Origin: Acidithrix ferrooxidans
GTDB lineage: Bacteria; Actinomycetota; Acidimicrobiia; Acidimicrobiales; Acidimicrobiaceae
DNA: 64,000 nucleotides
Assembly (NCBI RefSeq): GCF_000949295.1
Contig: NZ_JXYS01000025.1
Span: 1 to 64,000, forward strand
Reading direction: 5' to 3'
A model generated the notes under the pieces. It was not told the origin of the DNA. It was given only the letters and a program-made list of their open reading frames with translations, and searched no databases. Shown here piece by piece: positions 36,495 through 45,976 of the stretch. The first letter of the stretch is position 1. Every line of letters begins with the position of its first letter. The translations under genes were made by a program, and so were the position numbers.

Positions 36495-39400
36495 TGGCCT
36501 CTCGCCTACCTTCTTCCGCCAATATTTCACCGGCAAGGAGCTCTTTGGCCTCGCGAGATGGCTCCTCCCAAAGTCCTCGTGATATGGCTTCCATCAATCG
36601 ATTGGCAATGGATACCACGGCATGAGGATTGACCTCATGGAGAAAGCCTCTCACCTTCGGATCCCCTAGATAGGCTTGGGTGACTCGCTCGTACATCCAA
36701 TCTTCAACCACATTTGCAGTGGCATCATAACCATAGAGATAGTCAACTGTAGAGGCGAGTTCAAAGGCACCCTTGTAACCATGATTTTGCATAGCAGAGA
36801 TCCATTTTGGGTTGATAACCCGCGATCGGACCACCCTAGCTGCCTCTTCTGCTAGGGAGCGAACCTTTGGCGAGGTCGGATTAGAGGAATCTCCAAAGTA
36901 GCCCTTGGCATCTACCCCTGTAATGGACCTAATGGCCGCAAGCATTCCCCCATGGTCTTGGAGGTAGTCGTCGGAGTCAAAGATGTCATGTTCACGATTG
37001 TCTTGATTTTTGATCGCTATATTTGCAGCACCAAGTCTCTTTACCAGGGCCTCTTGGGCTGGAATCCCAAATCCACTGCTCGAATAAGAATAGCCAGACC
37101 ATGCCAGATAGACCCGAGCCAAATCTTGGTCATCACGCCAATTCCCAGCATCCAAAAGAGGAAGTATCCCCGATCCATAGCCACCAGGAGCAGGTCCAAA
37201 GACTCGGGCTATCTCGCCCGAAGAACCTAAATTTGACTCTGGGAAGGACCTAGCAACCTCCATTGCAGCTTGGTCAAACAATCTTATGGCACCCGGAAAA
37301 GCATCCCTAAAGAATCCAGAGACACGCAAGGTCACATCCACCCTAGGCCGCTTTAGTTCTTCATCTGGAATAACGCTGAAGCCAACTACCTTTTGCGTTG
37401 ACGGATCCCACTTGGGCCTCACGCCCATTAGCCACAGTGCTTCAGCTATATCATCACCGCCAGTACGCATAGCCGCGGTCCCCCAAACGACGATGGCAAC
37501 CGATGTTGGATAGGATCCCGTCTCAAGCAGATAGCGATCACAGACCGCTTGGCCTAGCAGTGCACCGGTCTCATAGGAAGCGATGGTTGGAAGCGAACTA
37601 GGATCGATCGAATAAAAGTTTCGCCCGGTTGGTAGAACTTGAACCGCACCGCGAGATGGTGAGCCCGAAGGACCTGGCTCAATAAATTCTCCAGCCAAGG
37701 CTCGTTCTATGGCAGTTATCTCGTCAATTGTCGCATCCAGACGAGGCAGCAACTCCATGCGAAGGGCTTCAAGACAGCTTCTAACTTGACTATTTTCCCT
37801 AAGGTCTCGATGCAACTCTGAATCGCACTCAACCTCTTGGGCCAATATATATTCACTGATAAGTTTGGATGCTACATCGGCTATCGCATCGCTTTGGTTT
37901 CGATCTTGTGGGTCCAAGTGGGCAACCTCGGCAATTGTTTCATGCAGAGACGGGTATGAGTAGGCAGGAATTCGACTCAGCGCAAAGATCAAATCGACAA
38001 GGGGTTGCCCATCATGGCAACGACCCAGCACGTGCAAACCACCTCGAATGGTTGCATCCTTTATCTCACAAAGATACCCATCCAACTCGAGCAATATCTC
38101 ATCAAAGTCATCGTCTTCAAAGTCAAATGAAGCACCGTCTAGATTTAGGTCCTTATGCATCTGGACCTCTTGCATAAGCTCCCAGATGGACGCCCGAATC
38201 GATGGCAGCTTTGAGGGATCTAAAACAAGATAGCGCGCATGGTTATCGAGCAATGTCTCAAGCTCAAGGAGCTCCGAATAACTCTCGGCTCTCGTGAGAG
38301 GGGGAATCATATGGTCAATAATCACTCCATGGCTACGCCTCTTAGCTTGGGTCCCCTCTCCCGGATCGTTTACTACAAATGGGTAGATAAGCGGAATCGA
38401 ACCCAAGGTGAGATCTGGAAAACAGTGTCTTGATTGACCAGTTGCCTTACCCGGAAGCCACTCAAGGGTACCGTGTTTGCCGAGATGGACGACTGCATTA
38501 ACGCCTATGATCTCTTCCAACCACCGATAGAAAGCAACATAGTGGTGCGTTGGCGCCAACTTTGGAGAGTGATAGATCGCGATCGGGTTCTCTCCAAATC
38601 CGCGCGGAGGCTGTATCGTTAAAAAGATATTTCCGAACCAAATTCCAGGAAAGAAGAATTCGCCATCTTCATGATACCAATCACCAGGTGGATCACCCCA
38701 GGACTTAATCATCGTTTCTTGGACCGAAGAAGAAAATGACCCAAAGATGCCAAGATAGTCCTTGACCTTCAAGCGATTGGTGACTGCGGCCCCCTGCTTG
38801 ATCCCTAGGGCAAACTCCTCATATTCATAGGTATCAGAGAGCCTCTCCATCAACTCGACGCCGGAGTTAGGGATATCTTCAATGTGATATCCAATCTCTT
38901 TAAGGTGATTCATGAGAACTATCACCGACTCTGGTGTGTCGAGGCCAACCGCATTTCCCAATCTGGACTTCTTGGTTGGATATGCAGAAAGCACTATCGC
39001 CACCTTCTTCTTAGCCGGAGCGAGGTTCGCCAGTTGAACATAGCCTCTGACCAACTGCGCCATTCGAGATATTCGCTCTGGGTCACATCGATAGGCATAG
39101 ATGGCGGCAGTTTGAGAAAGATCCGACTCTATCTCCTCTTTGTATGAGACAGGAACCGTTATAATCCGTCCATCAAACTCTGGGATTGCGACCTGCCAGC
39201 TCGCATCGAGTGGCCCAAGGCCGACCTCAGACTCTAGGAACTCCTTGTTCGAAGCCGATGAGATAATTGCCTGAAAGACAGGAACACCCAGATCACTTGT
39301 GGCGCTAGCATCCCAACTCATCGTCTCTTCGTCGAAACTTCCAGCGGCTAACATGGTGACGATTGCGGCTTTTGGTCGGAATTTCCGCGCAAATGCCACG

Positions 39401-40029
39401 ACATCATCGCCTTGGGCGACATTGTCGATTCGCCTAAGTGAATAGGCATAGATCGGCACTCCATGAAGGCCCTCTTTGGCCAGCCCTTGACAGATCTCAT
39501 CTATGAATTTTGTATTTCCCGAGATAGCATGTGCCCGATAGAAAAAGACTATGACATTGTTATTATCATCCTCATCAGGAAGATAACCACCTAGAACGCC
39601 AACTTGTGGAATTGCAAGCGCCTTTGTGTACCCGATAGTTGTCATCAACAAGGTATCAGACAAGTAGTAAAAGAAGTTCGCGAAGTTATCGGGGCCACCC
39701 TCAATTAGATAAGAGGCTGCGCTTACCAAAATAGGTTCAGGGACGTTGGACAAAGTCGCAAGCTCGGGATCAAAGTCGGCCTCTCCACTAAATAGACAGA
39801 CGAAGATCCCGCGCTCCATCGCACCTCTAAGTTGCTCCATTATTTGATCGCTCAAACCTCTTCGTCCGCCAAGGACTCGAAGTGCAATCAGCGACGCCGA
39901 GGCGATCTCACTTGGAGTCACCTCATCAATACGTCTTGCGCTAATTCGACCAAGCTCCCCAGAAAGTTCATCGCCGACCAAGGCGATCGAGAGGATCTCG
40001 GTGTCAGCGTTCGAGATATAAAGAATCAT
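36487..40029 (-). CDS. cobN: Cobaltochelatase large subunit CobN
   Basis: CobN is the ATP-dependent, late-acting cobaltochelatase that inserts cobalt into hydrogenobyrinic acid a,c-diamide. The 1180-residue protein shows the CobN/BchH signatures VLGGYLPDEDDNNNVIVFFY, VVHLGKHGTLEWLPGKATG, VAIVVWGTAAMRTGGDDIAE and GYKGAFELASTVDYLYGYDATA. Length is normal. It overlaps the ChlI/ChlD-like gene and lies 150 bp after cobQ, behind a likely terminator. Relatedness to Mg-chelatase BchH is clear, but no bacteriochlorophyll genes are nearby. Confidence 0.95.
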   Translation of the reverse strand: MILYISNADTEILSIALVGDELSGELGRISARRIDEVTPSEIASASLIALRVLGGRRGLSDQIMEQLRGAMERGIFVCLFSGEADFDPELATLSNVPEPILVSAASYLIEGGPDNFANFFYYLSDTLLMTTIGYTKALAIPQVGVLGGYLPDEDDNNNVIVFFYRAHAISGNTKFIDEICQGLAKEGLHGVPIYAYSLRRIDNVAQGDDVVAFARKFRPKAAIVTMLAAGSFDEETMSWDASATSDLGVPVFQAIISSASNKEFLESEVGLGPLDASWQVAIPEFDGRIITVPVSYKEEIESDLSQTAAIYAYRCDPERISRMAQLVRGYVQLANLAPAKKKVAIVLSAYPTKKSRLGNAVGLDTPESVIVLMNHLKEIGYHIEDIPNSGVELMERLSDTYEYEEFALGIKQGAAVTNRLKVKDYLGIFGSFSSSVQETMIKSWGDPPGDWYHEDGEFFFPGIWFGNIFLTIQPPRGFGENPIAIYHSPKLAPTHHYVAFYRWLEEIIGVNAVVHLGKHGTLEWLPGKATGQSRHCFPDLTLGSIPLIYPFVVNDPGEGTQAKRRSHGVIIDHMIPPLTRAESYSELLELETLLDNHARYLVLDPSKLPSIRASIWELMQEVQMHKDLNLDGASFDFEDDDFDEILLELDGYLCEIKDATIRGGLHVLGRCHDGQPLVDLIFALSRIPAYSYPSLHETIAEVAHLDPQDRNQSDAIADVASKLISEYILAQEVECDSELHRDLRENSQVRSCLEALRMELLPRLDATIDEITAIERALAGEFIEPGPSGSPSRGAVQVLPTGRNFYSIDPSSLPTIASYETGALLGQAVCDRYLLETGSYPTSVAIVVWGTAAMRTGGDDIAEALWLMGVRPKWDPSTQKVVGFSVIPDEELKRPRVDVTLRVSGFFRDAFPGAIRLFDQAAMEVARSFPESNLGSSGEIARVFGPAPGGYGSGILPLLDAGNWRDDQDLARVYLAWSGYSYSSSGFGIPAQEALVKRLGAANIAIKNQDNREHDIFDSDDYLQDHGGMLAAIRSITGVDAKGYFGDSSNPTSPKVRSLAEEAARVVRSRVINPKWISAMQNHGYKGAFELASTVDYLYGYDATANVVEDWMYERVTQAYLGDPKVRGFLHEVNPHAVVSIANRLMEAISRGLWEEPSREAKELLAGEILAEEGRREANE

Positions 40030-40073
40030 TCCATCTTTCCAATTCTCAATTAATTACTTGATAAAGCTCATAC

Positions 40074-40112
40074 AAAAAAAAGCCAGAGACATGTCATCAA
40101 AAGACACAGGCC
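40074..40112 (-). terminator. Possible terminator between cobQ and cobN
   Basis: Minus-strand GCCTGTGTC and GACATGTCTCTGGC form an imperfect stem (GCC/GGC outside, GTGTC/GACAT inside with bulges), followed by eight T residues. It would stop or attenuate transcription coming from cobQ ahead of cobN. Confidence 0.5.
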
Positions 40113-40178
40113 CCGAGTCCATCATCGTCAAGAGTCGCTCACTAAAACCGTAACTTTCTCAAAGGCGACTTGGGGTGC

Positions 40179-41783
40179 TCAGATACCGATCATCGAATAG
40201 ATTGCACTCATCGAGAGATTTTCTTGGATCAACGACGCGGCACTTTCAAAGTACGCCTCGCGAATCAGACCATAGGAAAAGTCATCCCTATAGTGCTTAT
40301 TGACTCTCTGGGCAAAATAGTCGAGAATTCCATTACGGGCTTGGTCGTTCTCAAAGAGTCCATGAAGGGTCGTTCCGCCAATAGCGCCCTGACAATAACC
40401 TTCTTCAAGATAGTCACTCTCATCAAGCGAGCTTTGTGAAGGGCCACCTGCATCAGATATCTGAGCTTTTTGGGTCGAATCTGGCGCCTTTAGATAAAAG
40501 AGAGGATTGCCCGGAGAACGATCTACAATGCCGTGGTGAATTTGATAGCCCTCGACGTATACCTCAGTGCTTTTCGCAATCGCCAACTTTCCATTACGTC
40601 GAGCTAGGGTCTTTTCGCCTTGAAAATTGACTGTTCCGGATATGAGATCCAATCCCTTGTAACCCATATATTCCGACTCCACGCCATCGTTGATAAGGCT
40701 CATCAACATCTGATAACCACCGCATATACCAAAAAGACCACCGCCATTGGCCACAAAGCCTTCGATCGCAGCTTCGAAACCCGCCGCTCGAAGCGCCATC
40801 AAATCCGAGACGGTGCTCTTGCTCCCAGGTATGATCAATAGATCTATCCCTCTCAGGGCTCGGGGATCACTCACCAACCGTAAGTCAACAAGAGGCGACT
40901 TCGCCAGTGGCTCAAAATCATTAAAGTTAGAGAGGTAAGCCAGGTTCAAGATACCAACGACAAGGCGTGAATCTACCCTTTTGCCATTCTCATCACCGCA
41001 GGGAACTCCCCCTTGAAAATTACCGTTAATCGAACGACTCCGTGGCGAAAAAAGCTCCAAGAGACCCAATGAATCCTCGGCGTCCACGCCCATATCTGGA
41101 AGATAGGGAATTACCCCTATTGTAGGAGTAGATGTGAGGCGCAACAGTTCTGTTAGTCCCGGCTCTAAAAGGCTAGGATCCCCACGAAACTTATTGATAA
41201 CAAACGCACGAATTCTGCTGCTCAGCTCAGGGGCGAGGATGGTCTTGGTACCAAAGAGGCTAGCAAAGACACCTCCTCTATCGATATCACCGACCAGAAT
41301 CGAAGAAATTCCGACTCGATCTGCAAATCCTAGATTCACAAGGTCATTAGAGGCTAAATTGATCTCCGCTGGAGAACCCGCTCCTTCACATATAACTACG
41401 TCATAACTCCGTGTCAAAGCTTTGAAGGCGCCATCTACAATCCCCGTCAACTCCATTTTCCTACTCTGAAAGGCGCTCGCAGATAAGGTTTCAGACTCCC
41501 TGCCCATGACTATAACTGAAGAGGCCATTGCAGAAGTTGGTTTGAGCAAAACCGGATTCATCTCAGCTGTCGCTTCAATTCTAGCTGCGGCAGCTTGAGA
41601 CGCCTGGGCACGCCCAATCTCTTTACCATCGAGCGTCACATAGGAGTTCAACGCCATATTCTGGCCCTTAAATGGCGCGACTGAAACTCCATCATTGGCC
41701 AAGGCTCTAATGATGGCCGTGACCACGAATGACTTACCGGCATTGGAGCCAGTTCCAGTAACTAACAGTCCTTTATTAGACAT
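40179..41783 (-). CDS. cobQ: Cobyric acid synthase (amidotransferase)
   Basis: CobQ amidates the b, d, e and g carboxylates of adenosylcobyrinic a,c-diamide with glutamine. The 534-residue protein starts MSNKGLLVTGTGSNAGKS with the ATP-binding loop. It continues with PFKGQNMALNSYVT and ICEGAGSPAEINL and carries a class I-like glutaminase domain with Cys in GGLFGICGGYQML. I prefer ATG 41783 (GGTG 6 bp upstream) to ATG 41795. It overlaps the upstream aminotransferase gene. Confidence 0.95.
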   Translation of the reverse strand: MSNKGLLVTGTGSNAGKSFVVTAIIRALANDGVSVAPFKGQNMALNSYVTLDGKEIGRAQASQAAAARIEATAEMNPVLLKPTSAMASSVIVMGRESETLSASAFQSRKMELTGIVDGAFKALTRSYDVVICEGAGSPAEINLASNDLVNLGFADRVGISSILVGDIDRGGVFASLFGTKTILAPELSSRIRAFVINKFRGDPSLLEPGLTELLRLTSTPTIGVIPYLPDMGVDAEDSLGLLELFSPRSRSINGNFQGGVPCGDENGKRVDSRLVVGILNLAYLSNFNDFEPLAKSPLVDLRLVSDPRALRGIDLLIIPGSKSTVSDLMALRAAGFEAAIEGFVANGGGLFGICGGYQMLMSLINDGVESEYMGYKGLDLISGTVNFQGEKTLARRNGKLAIAKSTEVYVEGYQIHHGIVDRSPGNPLFYLKAPDSTQKAQISDAGGPSQSSLDESDYLEEGYCQGAIGGTTLHGLFENDQARNGILDYFAQRVNKHYRDDFSYGLIREAYFESAASLIQENLSMSAIYSMIGI

Positions 41784-42774
41784 TCCAAGCACCATACCTT
41801 TGACAGATCTCTTCGAGTGAGCCTTCTAGGCGATCCAATCCATGCTCGTCACAAACGGCTATTCGAACTCCGTCGATATAGCCAAATGATCCACCACTGC
41901 GCAATAAAATCCCCTTTTCTAGGAGCCTATGTAATAGCCTCGGTGCGTCTTTGATGAAAAGGTAATTTGCATCAGAGCGACAAGGAACCAACCCAGCCCT
42001 TGTCAAGATCTCGACAAGGCGGCGTCGCCCTCTAGCGGTTTCAAAAGCAACTTGGCTCAGATCGATTCGCTCTAAGATCAAAGGCACCATCGCCAAGGCG
42101 AGGCCAGAAACCGACCACTGCGTCTTAGCTCTACGAATTGAATTTGCAGTCTCATGGTTAGGAGCGATCAAAAAACCAAGCCTCAAACCCGGTAGTCCAG
42201 ACAATTTGGTCAGCGAACCCAATGAAAATGCACCCGTCTCAAAGTCGCGTCGCGTCCAAGTGCCAGTTGCGATAGGGTAAAAAGCTTCGTCGTAGACGAT
42301 CACATCATCAACATCACCTATCAATTGGCCACTTGGATTATTTGGATTAGAGACTATCATTTGCCCGCCACTACTATCGGCAAGGTATCGGCTATAAAGT
42401 CCAAAGTCAAAACGAGAGACCTTTGCACTCTTGATGTACCCACAGACTAATGAGATCGCCTCGGCGCCGCCATTGGTCAAAACCAAGAGGTTTGGATCGA
42501 CGTTGAGTGCCTTCGCTAGAAGATTAGTGCTTGAAGATTCATTGGGATATCGGCTAAGGGAGTCTAAAGATGCGATCAAATCCTCGCGAAAATCCGGGGC
42601 AGCAAAATTAATGGATGCAGAAAGATCCAAAAGTGACCCGGCCTCCATCAAAAGAGCCTCTTCGATCATCCCACCATTGCCTCCATGGGGGGAGTTGGCG
42701 AGACCTAGTGCCATCTCAGCGACCTTATCATGATCGCATTTCGATATAGGCGTGCCAACGGGTATCTTCAACAC
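41776..42774 (-). CDS. CobC/CobD-type aminotransferase-fold enzyme (threonine-phosphate decarboxylase-like)
   Basis: The 332-residue fold-type I PLP enzyme resembles histidinol-phosphate aminotransferase and the cobalamin enzymes CobC/CobD, which provide aminopropanol phosphate for the nucleotide loop. It has LSASINFAAPDF, VLTNGGAEAISLV, SNPNNPSGQLIGD, the YDEAFY block and the PLP lysine in SLTKLSGLPGLRLGF. Overlaps with cobQ and cbiB fix its place in the cobalamin operon. Whether it decarboxylates threonine phosphate is not directly visible. Confidence 0.88.
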   Translation of the reverse strand: MLKIPVGTPISKCDHDKVAEMALGLANSPHGGNGGMIEEALLMEAGSLLDLSASINFAAPDFREDLIASLDSLSRYPNESSSTNLLAKALNVDPNLLVLTNGGAEAISLVCGYIKSAKVSRFDFGLYSRYLADSSGGQMIVSNPNNPSGQLIGDVDDVIVYDEAFYPIATGTWTRRDFETGAFSLGSLTKLSGLPGLRLGFLIAPNHETANSIRRAKTQWSVSGLALAMVPLILERIDLSQVAFETARGRRRLVEILTRAGLVPCRSDANYLFIKDAPRLLHRLLEKGILLRSGGSFGYIDGVRIAVCDEHGLDRLEGSLEEICQRYGAWNV

Positions 42775-43826
42775 GGAGATCCATCGGCTGCCAAAGGGCC
42801 AGAGTCATAGGAGTTGTTAGAGTTCGTAGTCACCTTTAGCCCAGGTGAAAGAGCAATTGCCACACCGATTGCGACCATCCAAAGTGAAGCTCGATCTACA
42901 ACCTCAATCGCACGCCTTACATCCGCCGGTGTTGCGCCCCTTGATCCGCCCAATTTGGGTCGATCAGATAAGACCCCGTCATATGTGATTGGACCGCCCA
43001 AGGCTACATCGAGCATATTTGCTAGGGTCGCCTCCATTAAGCCAGCATTGGGAGAAGGGTGAGCTCTAGATTGAGAGTGACTCAGACGAACTATCTTGAT
43101 CACTTGTGCAAGGGTTGCTCCTCCCCCTCCCAAAATCAGGGCCAGTGATCCAAGTCGTGCCGGGAGATACCCCAAGGCGTCGTCAGTCTTAGCCGAGACA
43201 AATCCAAAGTTAACATAACGCTTATTCAAATGCCCCACCATGGCATCTGCTGTATTTGCCACCCTGTGTAAGAGTGAAAAGCGGTTACCGCCGACGCCCT
43301 CCCAAAAGATCGTCGCCGCCACAGCATCGTTGAAATTTTCAGCTAACGTTTCAACCAGAGCACTAGCGATAGCTTCGAAAGTTAGTTCGGCGGTATCCCT
43401 CCCAACGACCATCGAGAGAGCCCGTCGCGCAGGAGCGATATCACCGGCCTCCAAATGAGTCAGAACCTCCTCCACGTGCTGAACTAGAGAACGGCGCCCA
43501 AGTGCTAAGTATGTTGCAAAGGTCTCCCTCTTCCATCCCCTTGGAACCAACCCGAACAAGGCTATCGGAGCGGCTAGAGCAGCCAAATAACGAAGGCCCC
43601 CCGCCTTGGTGTCGCTCCAAAAGATCTCTTGCGCAAAATTGGCGTATCTACCATAGTGCACCAAAGGATGAATTGGGGATGGCAATTCACCAATTGTGGA
43701 ATCTAAAAGGTAACCACCCACTATTCCCATTGCCCTTGAAACACTAGAGTTTGCTCCAACCCTAATGCGTAGGCCCTTGGCCATTTTCTTCTTCTGTCTC
43801 GCATAAAAAACCATCGTAAATCCCAA
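42768..43826 (-). CDS. cbiB: Adenosylcobinamide-phosphate synthase CbiB
   Basis: This 352-residue membrane protein attaches aminopropanol phosphate to cobyric acid. Signatures include GYLLDSTIGELPSPIHPLVH, SALVETLAENFNDAV, VANTADAMVGHLN and SPNAGLMEATLANML. Homologues usually begin close to the GYLLD strand, so the true start may be an internal Met (43784 or 43730) instead of 43826; ribosome-binding evidence is weak for all. It overlaps the following aminotransferase gene by 7 bp. Called CobD in the Pseudomonas nomenclature. Confidence 0.92.
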   Translation of the reverse strand: MGFTMVFYARQKKKMAKGLRIRVGANSSVSRAMGIVGGYLLDSTIGELPSPIHPLVHYGRYANFAQEIFWSDTKAGGLRYLAALAAPIALFGLVPRGWKRETFATYLALGRRSLVQHVEEVLTHLEAGDIAPARRALSMVVGRDTAELTFEAIASALVETLAENFNDAVAATIFWEGVGGNRFSLLHRVANTADAMVGHLNKRYVNFGFVSAKTDDALGYLPARLGSLALILGGGGATLAQVIKIVRLSHSQSRAHPSPNAGLMEATLANMLDVALGGPITYDGVLSDRPKLGGSRGATPADVRRAIEVVDRASLWMVAIGVAIALSPGLKVTTNSNNSYDSGPLAADGSPC

Positions 43827-43935
43827 CTCAAACCCCTAGGCCACGACTAAACGGCGCAACCTGATTCAAACAATCAACAAATCCTCAAAAAATTAAGCGA
43901 CAAACGAACAGCGAGGAGCCACTAACGACGCCAAT

Positions 43936-44664
43936 CTACCGAATAGCGCTTAGGAAAAATCCAACCTCAAAGGCGACCCCGGCAGCCCCAAGAACATCAC
44001 CGGTGACTCCACCTAGGCAAGACCGCGCACGCCAAACAACCAAAATAGCCAACAGCGAGCCAAAAACAATGCCAACAAGCGGCCTTGCTCCTTCCAAAAG
44101 AGTCATAACGGCGACAATTGCAACGACCTCTACAATCAAAACAGCCATTATCGATTTAGTTTCTGACTCCTTGGTCAGACCAAAGACCCCAATCATCGAA
44201 TTAGATCGAGCTGGCTTTTGGGAGATGACCAAAAGAGCCATTATTGCCCTAGAGAGGCCATAACCGCCAATGATCAACGCGCCAAAGCCAAAAGATGAAC
44301 TCAGATATGAAAATCTAAGCAAAAGTACGGTTCCGACCGTGATCGCACCAAAGGCACCGATTTGAGGCTCTGCCATCACCAAGAGGCGTTTTTCTCGTGA
44401 CAACGGCGCTATCAGACCATCGCCACAATCGGCCACCCCATCCAAATGAAGCCCACCGGTTATAACTACATCTACCCCAACCAAGACGCCACCAAATGGT
44501 ATGACACCCAAAAATGGGTGGACCAAAAGAGAAACGATCACAATAACCAAACCAAGCAGCATCCCTACTATCGGAAACACAGCAAGTGATCCCCGGGAGA
44601 GGCGACCTCGAGTGGGAAAGATCGATAAAAAACTAAGTGATGCAAAAAAACTTCTCATCGTCAA
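43936..44664 (-). CDS. cobS: Cobalamin synthase (adenosylcobinamide-GDP ribazoletransferase)
   Basis: The 242-residue integral membrane enzyme joins alpha-ribazole phosphate to adenosylcobinamide-GDP. FASLSFLSIFPTRG at the N-terminus, the acidic GLHLDGVADCGDGL motif near residues 70-83 and GLSRAIMALL are characteristic, with several membrane helices. The start is TTG 44664 or ATG 44658. It follows cobU by 16 bp. Confidence 0.93.
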   Translation of the reverse strand: MTMRSFFASLSFLSIFPTRGRLSRGSLAVFPIVGMLLGLVIVIVSLLVHPFLGVIPFGGVLVGVDVVITGGLHLDGVADCGDGLIAPLSREKRLLVMAEPQIGAFGAITVGTVLLLRFSYLSSSFGFGALIIGGYGLSRAIMALLVISQKPARSNSMIGVFGLTKESETKSIMAVLIVEVVAIVAVMTLLEGARPLVGIVFGSLLAILVVWRARSCLGGVTGDVLGAAGVAFEVGFFLSAIR

Positions 44665-44680
44665 CTATCACGACCGATGG

Positions 44681-45196
44681 TCAGCTCCACCATGGAAGCT
44701 CAAGAGACATCAGACGATTAGCGACAACTAAGAATGCTTGATCAGCTATGTTGGAGATCTCACCGGACAAAAGACCAACCTTGTCAACAAAGTCAAATGT
44801 TGTAGTTGATTCAGGATGAACGCCCGCACCGACGACCTCCCCAACTACGACGATTGGAACATGTCTATTTCCAAGAGCGCTACAAAGTCTCTCAATCGGA
44901 GCGCAAAAGTCCTGGTATCGCACTAACCAGGTACCTATTGAATCAATTAAAAGTGGTGTAGTGGCATTGACGATTAGATCGACGAGTTGATCTCCCGACT
45001 CCAATTCAATAGTTGACATCCAATAGGCGCGCCGAGATTGGTGCCTGGCAATACGATCATTGATGTCATTGGATTGGCCCAGTGTTGCGACATAGGTGCA
45101 GCGCTGACCGTAGCGTTCCATCCACTTCTGGGCTATATCACTCTTACCTGATCGCGTTCCTCCAAAGAATACAACCAGTTCCTTATCTACTTTCAA
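44681..45196 (-). CDS. cobU: Adenosylcobinamide kinase/guanylyltransferase
   Basis: CobU phosphorylates adenosylcobinamide and adds GMP. The 171-residue protein begins with the P-loop VFFGGTRSGKSDIAQ, then TYVATLGQSND, IARHQSRRAYW and LLIDSIGTWLV. The TTG start at 45196 has GAGG about 5 bp upstream. It is the first gene after the cobalamin riboswitch and so heads the regulated run. Confidence 0.94.
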   Translation of the reverse strand: MKVDKELVVFFGGTRSGKSDIAQKWMERYGQRCTYVATLGQSNDINDRIARHQSRRAYWMSTIELESGDQLVDLIVNATTPLLIDSIGTWLVRYQDFCAPIERLCSALGNRHVPIVVVGEVVGAGVHPESTTTFDFVDKVGLLSGEISNIADQAFLVVANRLMSLELPWWS

Positions 45197-45243
45197 GATG
45201 TCCTCGCATCTCGCGACCCCATGGGCGCGAACTATTTTTTAGG

Positions 45244-45384
45244 TCAAATCAGATATCCTGGCTCCGTTTCATCACCTTCGCACAACCTTCCAGATGAGAT
45301 TTTCATCCGTGGCATTGCTGTGCGATGCTCCACGTTACAGTTGCGGGACAGCGCGGGCATTTCACCCAACTTCCCTGAAATTCC
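45244..45384 (-). promoter_or_regulatory. Cobalamin riboswitch ahead of cobU
   Basis: Read on the minus strand, this leader holds the conserved cobalamin-aptamer blocks in order: GGGAAGTTGGGTGAAATGCC (near 45374-45355), CCCGCAACTGTAA (near 45346-45334), GCAATGCCAC, GGAAGG, GTGATGAAACGG and the B12 box GAGCCAGGATATCTG (about 45264-45250). TAGTAT at 45396-45391 could be its -10 box. Downstream, a TCGCG/CGCGA hairpin (45230-45211) precedes the cobU ribosome-binding site, and no T-rich terminator is seen. Control of translation is therefore likelier than termination (inference). Confidence 0.92.
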
Positions 45385-45408
45385 AATTTCATACTACCGT
45401 TTAGAAGT

Positions 45409-45933
45409 ATGGGAATTGCAGATTCAATCGTATTACTAAACACAGGTCACGGAAAAGGAAAGTCTTCGGCGGCTTTTGGAGTCATGTCACGTGGATGGGC
45501 GCGTGGATGGCGAGTAGTTGTCGTTCAATTTATCAAGTCAGGCAAATACAAAACCGGTGAAAAAAAACTTGCTGACACACTGGGAATTGAGTGGCACACC
45601 CTAGGGGATGGCTTCACATGGGAATCGACCGATCTTGATGAAACCGCCGCTAAAGGACGCCACGCCTTTGGCGTCGCTAGAGACCTCCTTATCAGCGGCG
45701 ACTACGACCTGATAATTCTCGACGAGCTTACCTACGCCATAAAGTACGATTGGGTGCGTGAAGATGAGGTTATCTCAGCGATAACAAACCGCGCGAAAAA
45801 GACAAATGTTGTCATCACCGGACGCGATGCAACAGATGGGTTGATAGAAATAGCCGACACTGTTACCGAAATGCGCAAGATCAAACACGCATACGACCAG
45901 GGAATCAGGGCAAAGAAAGGCATTGAGTTTTGA
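45409..45933 (+). CDS. cobO: Cob(I)alamin/cobyrinic acid adenosyltransferase (CobO/BtuR/CobA type)
   Basis: The 174-residue P-loop enzyme adds the adenosyl ligand to the corrinoid. It has LLNTGHGKGKSSAAFG, VVVVQFIKSG, LIILDELTYAIKY and VITGRDA. The ATG is only about 25 bp from the start of the divergent riboswitch leader and lacks a clear ribosome-binding site, so a very short leader or a leaderless message is plausible. The riboswitch is on the other strand and does not control it. Confidence 0.93.
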   Translation: MGIADSIVLLNTGHGKGKSSAAFGVMSRGWARGWRVVVVQFIKSGKYKTGEKKLADTLGIEWHTLGDGFTWESTDLDETAAKGRHAFGVARDLLISGDYDLIILDELTYAIKYDWVREDEVISAITNRAKKTNVVITGRDATDGLIEIADTVTEMRKIKHAYDQGIRAKKGIEF

Positions 45934-45976
45934 TGGTGACCCGAAATTACTGCGGCCAATTTAATTCTTCATCAAA

